Origin: Janthinobacterium sp.
Lineage (GTDB): Bacteria; Pseudomonadota; Gammaproteobacteria; Burkholderiales; Burkholderiaceae_D
NCBI GenBank assembly: GCA_003133225.1
Contig: PKWL01000148.1
Location: 22,802 to 86,801 of the forward strand
Direction: 5' to 3'
DNA: 64,000 bases
Part shown: one piece after another, positions 62,968-64,000 of the stretch
How the letters are laid out: every line of letters starts with the position of its first letter
Numbering within the stretch: position 1 is the first letter of the stretch
Position numbers and translations under genes: made by a program
Notes under the pieces: model-generated
Told to the model about the DNA's origin: nothing
Seen by the model: only the letters and a program-made list of their open reading frames with translations
Database searches by the model: none

Positions 62968-63833
62968 GAATTCTTCTGACGGGGAAAACTGGCCAGGTCG
63001 GCTATGAATTGGAACGTAGTTTGCAAGGATTGGGCGAACTCATTGCGCTCGACCGGCGCCAGATGGATCTGTCCGATCTAGCCCAAGTGCGTGACGTCAT
63101 CCGCGCCGTCAAACCCGACCTCATCATCAATCCGGCCGCTTACACAGCGGTGGACAAGGCCGAGAGCGAGCCGGAACTCGCCATGCGCATCAACGGTGAA
63201 GCCCCCGCAGTGATGGCCATGGAGGCCAAAAAACTGGGTGCGGCGATGATTCATTTCAGCACCGACTATGTCTTTGACGGCGGCAAGGCCAGCCCCTATC
63301 TGGAGAACGATCCGACCGGCCCGATCAACGTCTATGGCGCCACCAAGCTGGCAGGCGAACAAGCGATTCGGGACGCCGGCATCGCGCATCTGATCTTGCG
63401 TACCAGCTGGGTGTACGGCATGCGGGGCAAAAATTTCCTGTTGACGATGTTGCGGCTGGCACAGGAGCGCGACGAATTGCGTGTCGTTGTCGACCAGCAC
63501 GGCGCGCCCACATGGTGCCGCACCATCGCCGACACGACCGCCCACATGGTCGCCCAAAGTATGGTCTCGCCACTGGCGCCACAATGGTGGCAAGAACGGT
63601 CGGGCGTCTATCACCTGACATCACAAGGGCAGACGACATGGTTTGGATTTACCCAGACAATTTTGGACAATGCGGCAATCATGCAAAAACCAGTCCTGGT
63701 CCCCATACGGACCGAAGAATATCCTTTGCCCGCGCGGCGGCCCGGTCATTCCGTGCTCTCCAGCGAAAAGTGGATGCGAAGTTTTTGCGGCCTGCCCAAT
63801 TGGGAAAACGCTTTGAAACTATGCATGAGTTGA
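62964..63833 (+). CDS. rfbD: dTDP-4-dehydrorhamnose reductase
   Basis: A 289-residue NAD(P)H-dependent reductase, the last step to dTDP-L-rhamnose. The nucleotide-binding motif is L-T-G-K-T-G-Q-V-G at 5-13, the catalytic S-T-D-Y-V-F-D-G near 102 and Y-G-A-T-K near 126. The start is a GTG overlapping the rfbC stop; the longer open frame overlaps rfbC. It closes the rfbBACD operon. The remaining 167 bases of the window hold no clear gene. Confidence 0.95.
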   Translation: MRILLTGKTGQVGYELERSLQGLGELIALDRRQMDLSDLAQVRDVIRAVKPDLIINPAAYTAVDKAESEPELAMRINGEAPAVMAMEAKKLGAAMIHFSTDYVFDGGKASPYLENDPTGPINVYGATKLAGEQAIRDAGIAHLILRTSWVYGMRGKNFLLTMLRLAQERDELRVVVDQHGAPTWCRTIADTTAHMVAQSMVSPLAPQWWQERSGVYHLTSQGQTTWFGFTQTILDNAAIMQKPVLVPIRTEEYPLPARRPGHSVLSSEKWMRSFCGLPNWENALKLCMS

Positions 63834-64000
63834 CTTCCCCCGCCTTTACCGGCGAACCCTGCCGGCGCGCGAACACCGGCTTGAGGCGGAAGCGGTCGAA
63901 AGCGGCAAAGCGGCATGATGGGCGCGACCATCGCGAGGAACGTCATTGACGTCGCACGGGTTCTCTCGTGCCAAGCCCTGGCTCTATGCCTTTCCGTATG

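Overview
The window is a chromosomal segment of a GC-rich betaproteobacterium, most likely a member of the Burkholderiales close to Oxalobacteraceae (Massilia/Janthinobacterium/Collimonas type). This rests on the rpsU-yqeY-dnaG-rpoD macromolecular-synthesis cluster with tsaD nearby, the style of the RpoD and bS21 proteins, and the liv, EutBC and rfb genes. No database search was possible, so the placement is an inference.

Layout. 1-3.97 kb: the 3' end of a PAS-GGDEF-EAL signalling gene, a divergent EEP-family hydrolase, ybaK and plsY. 3.97-5.15 kb: a gene-poor stretch that holds a small 55-residue gene on the minus strand, a frameshifted small ORF, a bidirectional terminator and operator-like palindromes ahead of a DUF427 gene. 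5.6-7.9 kb: eutBC (ethanolamine ammonia-lyase) without the rest of a eut operon. 7.9-18.6 kb: tsaD and a DAHP synthase on the minus strand, then ybiB, a BaiN/HI0933-type flavoprotein, rpsU, yqeY, dnaG and rpoD on the plus strand, followed by a tRNA with anticodon CAT.

18.8-41.3 kb: a foreign block directly downstream of that tRNA. It begins with a broken integrase start, a ParD/ParE-type toxin-antitoxin pair, decayed plasmid-stability genes and a complete IS1202/ISNCY-type insertion sequence flanked by a 5-bp duplication. It continues with a PQQ-dependent sugar dehydrogenase, a MOBP-like relaxase with MobC and a recognisable oriT nic motif, a KorA-ParA-KorB control module, and a complete virB2-virB11/virD4 conjugation operon with an EexN entry-exclusion lipoprotein. 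I find no replication initiator and no intact integrase, so it looks like an integrated conjugative plasmid or ICE that has lost its own integration functions.

41.4-51.0 kb: an acetate uptake and sensing region: NnrU-like protein, DUF485 protein, ActP acetate symporter, terminator, then a second operon with a symporter-histidine kinase hybrid (CrbS-like), a CheY-like regulator, a membrane-anchored protein that joins a kinase-dead sensor half to a DnaQ-type exonuclease, and a DUF294 nucleotidyltransferase. 51.1-57.1 kb: a histone-deacetylase-like amidohydrolase and a branched-chain amino acid ABC transporter in which the LivM permease and LivG ATPase are one polypeptide. 58.0-63.8 kb: an RhlE-type DEAD-box helicase and the rfbBACD operon for dTDP-L-rhamnose.

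The best candidates for something undescribed are the degenerate-kinase/exonuclease protein paired with a DUF294 nucleotidyltransferase in the acetate-sensing operon, the C-terminal tail shared by VirB5 and the neighbouring entry-exclusion protein, and the orphan LPD7 protein at the end of the conjugation operon.
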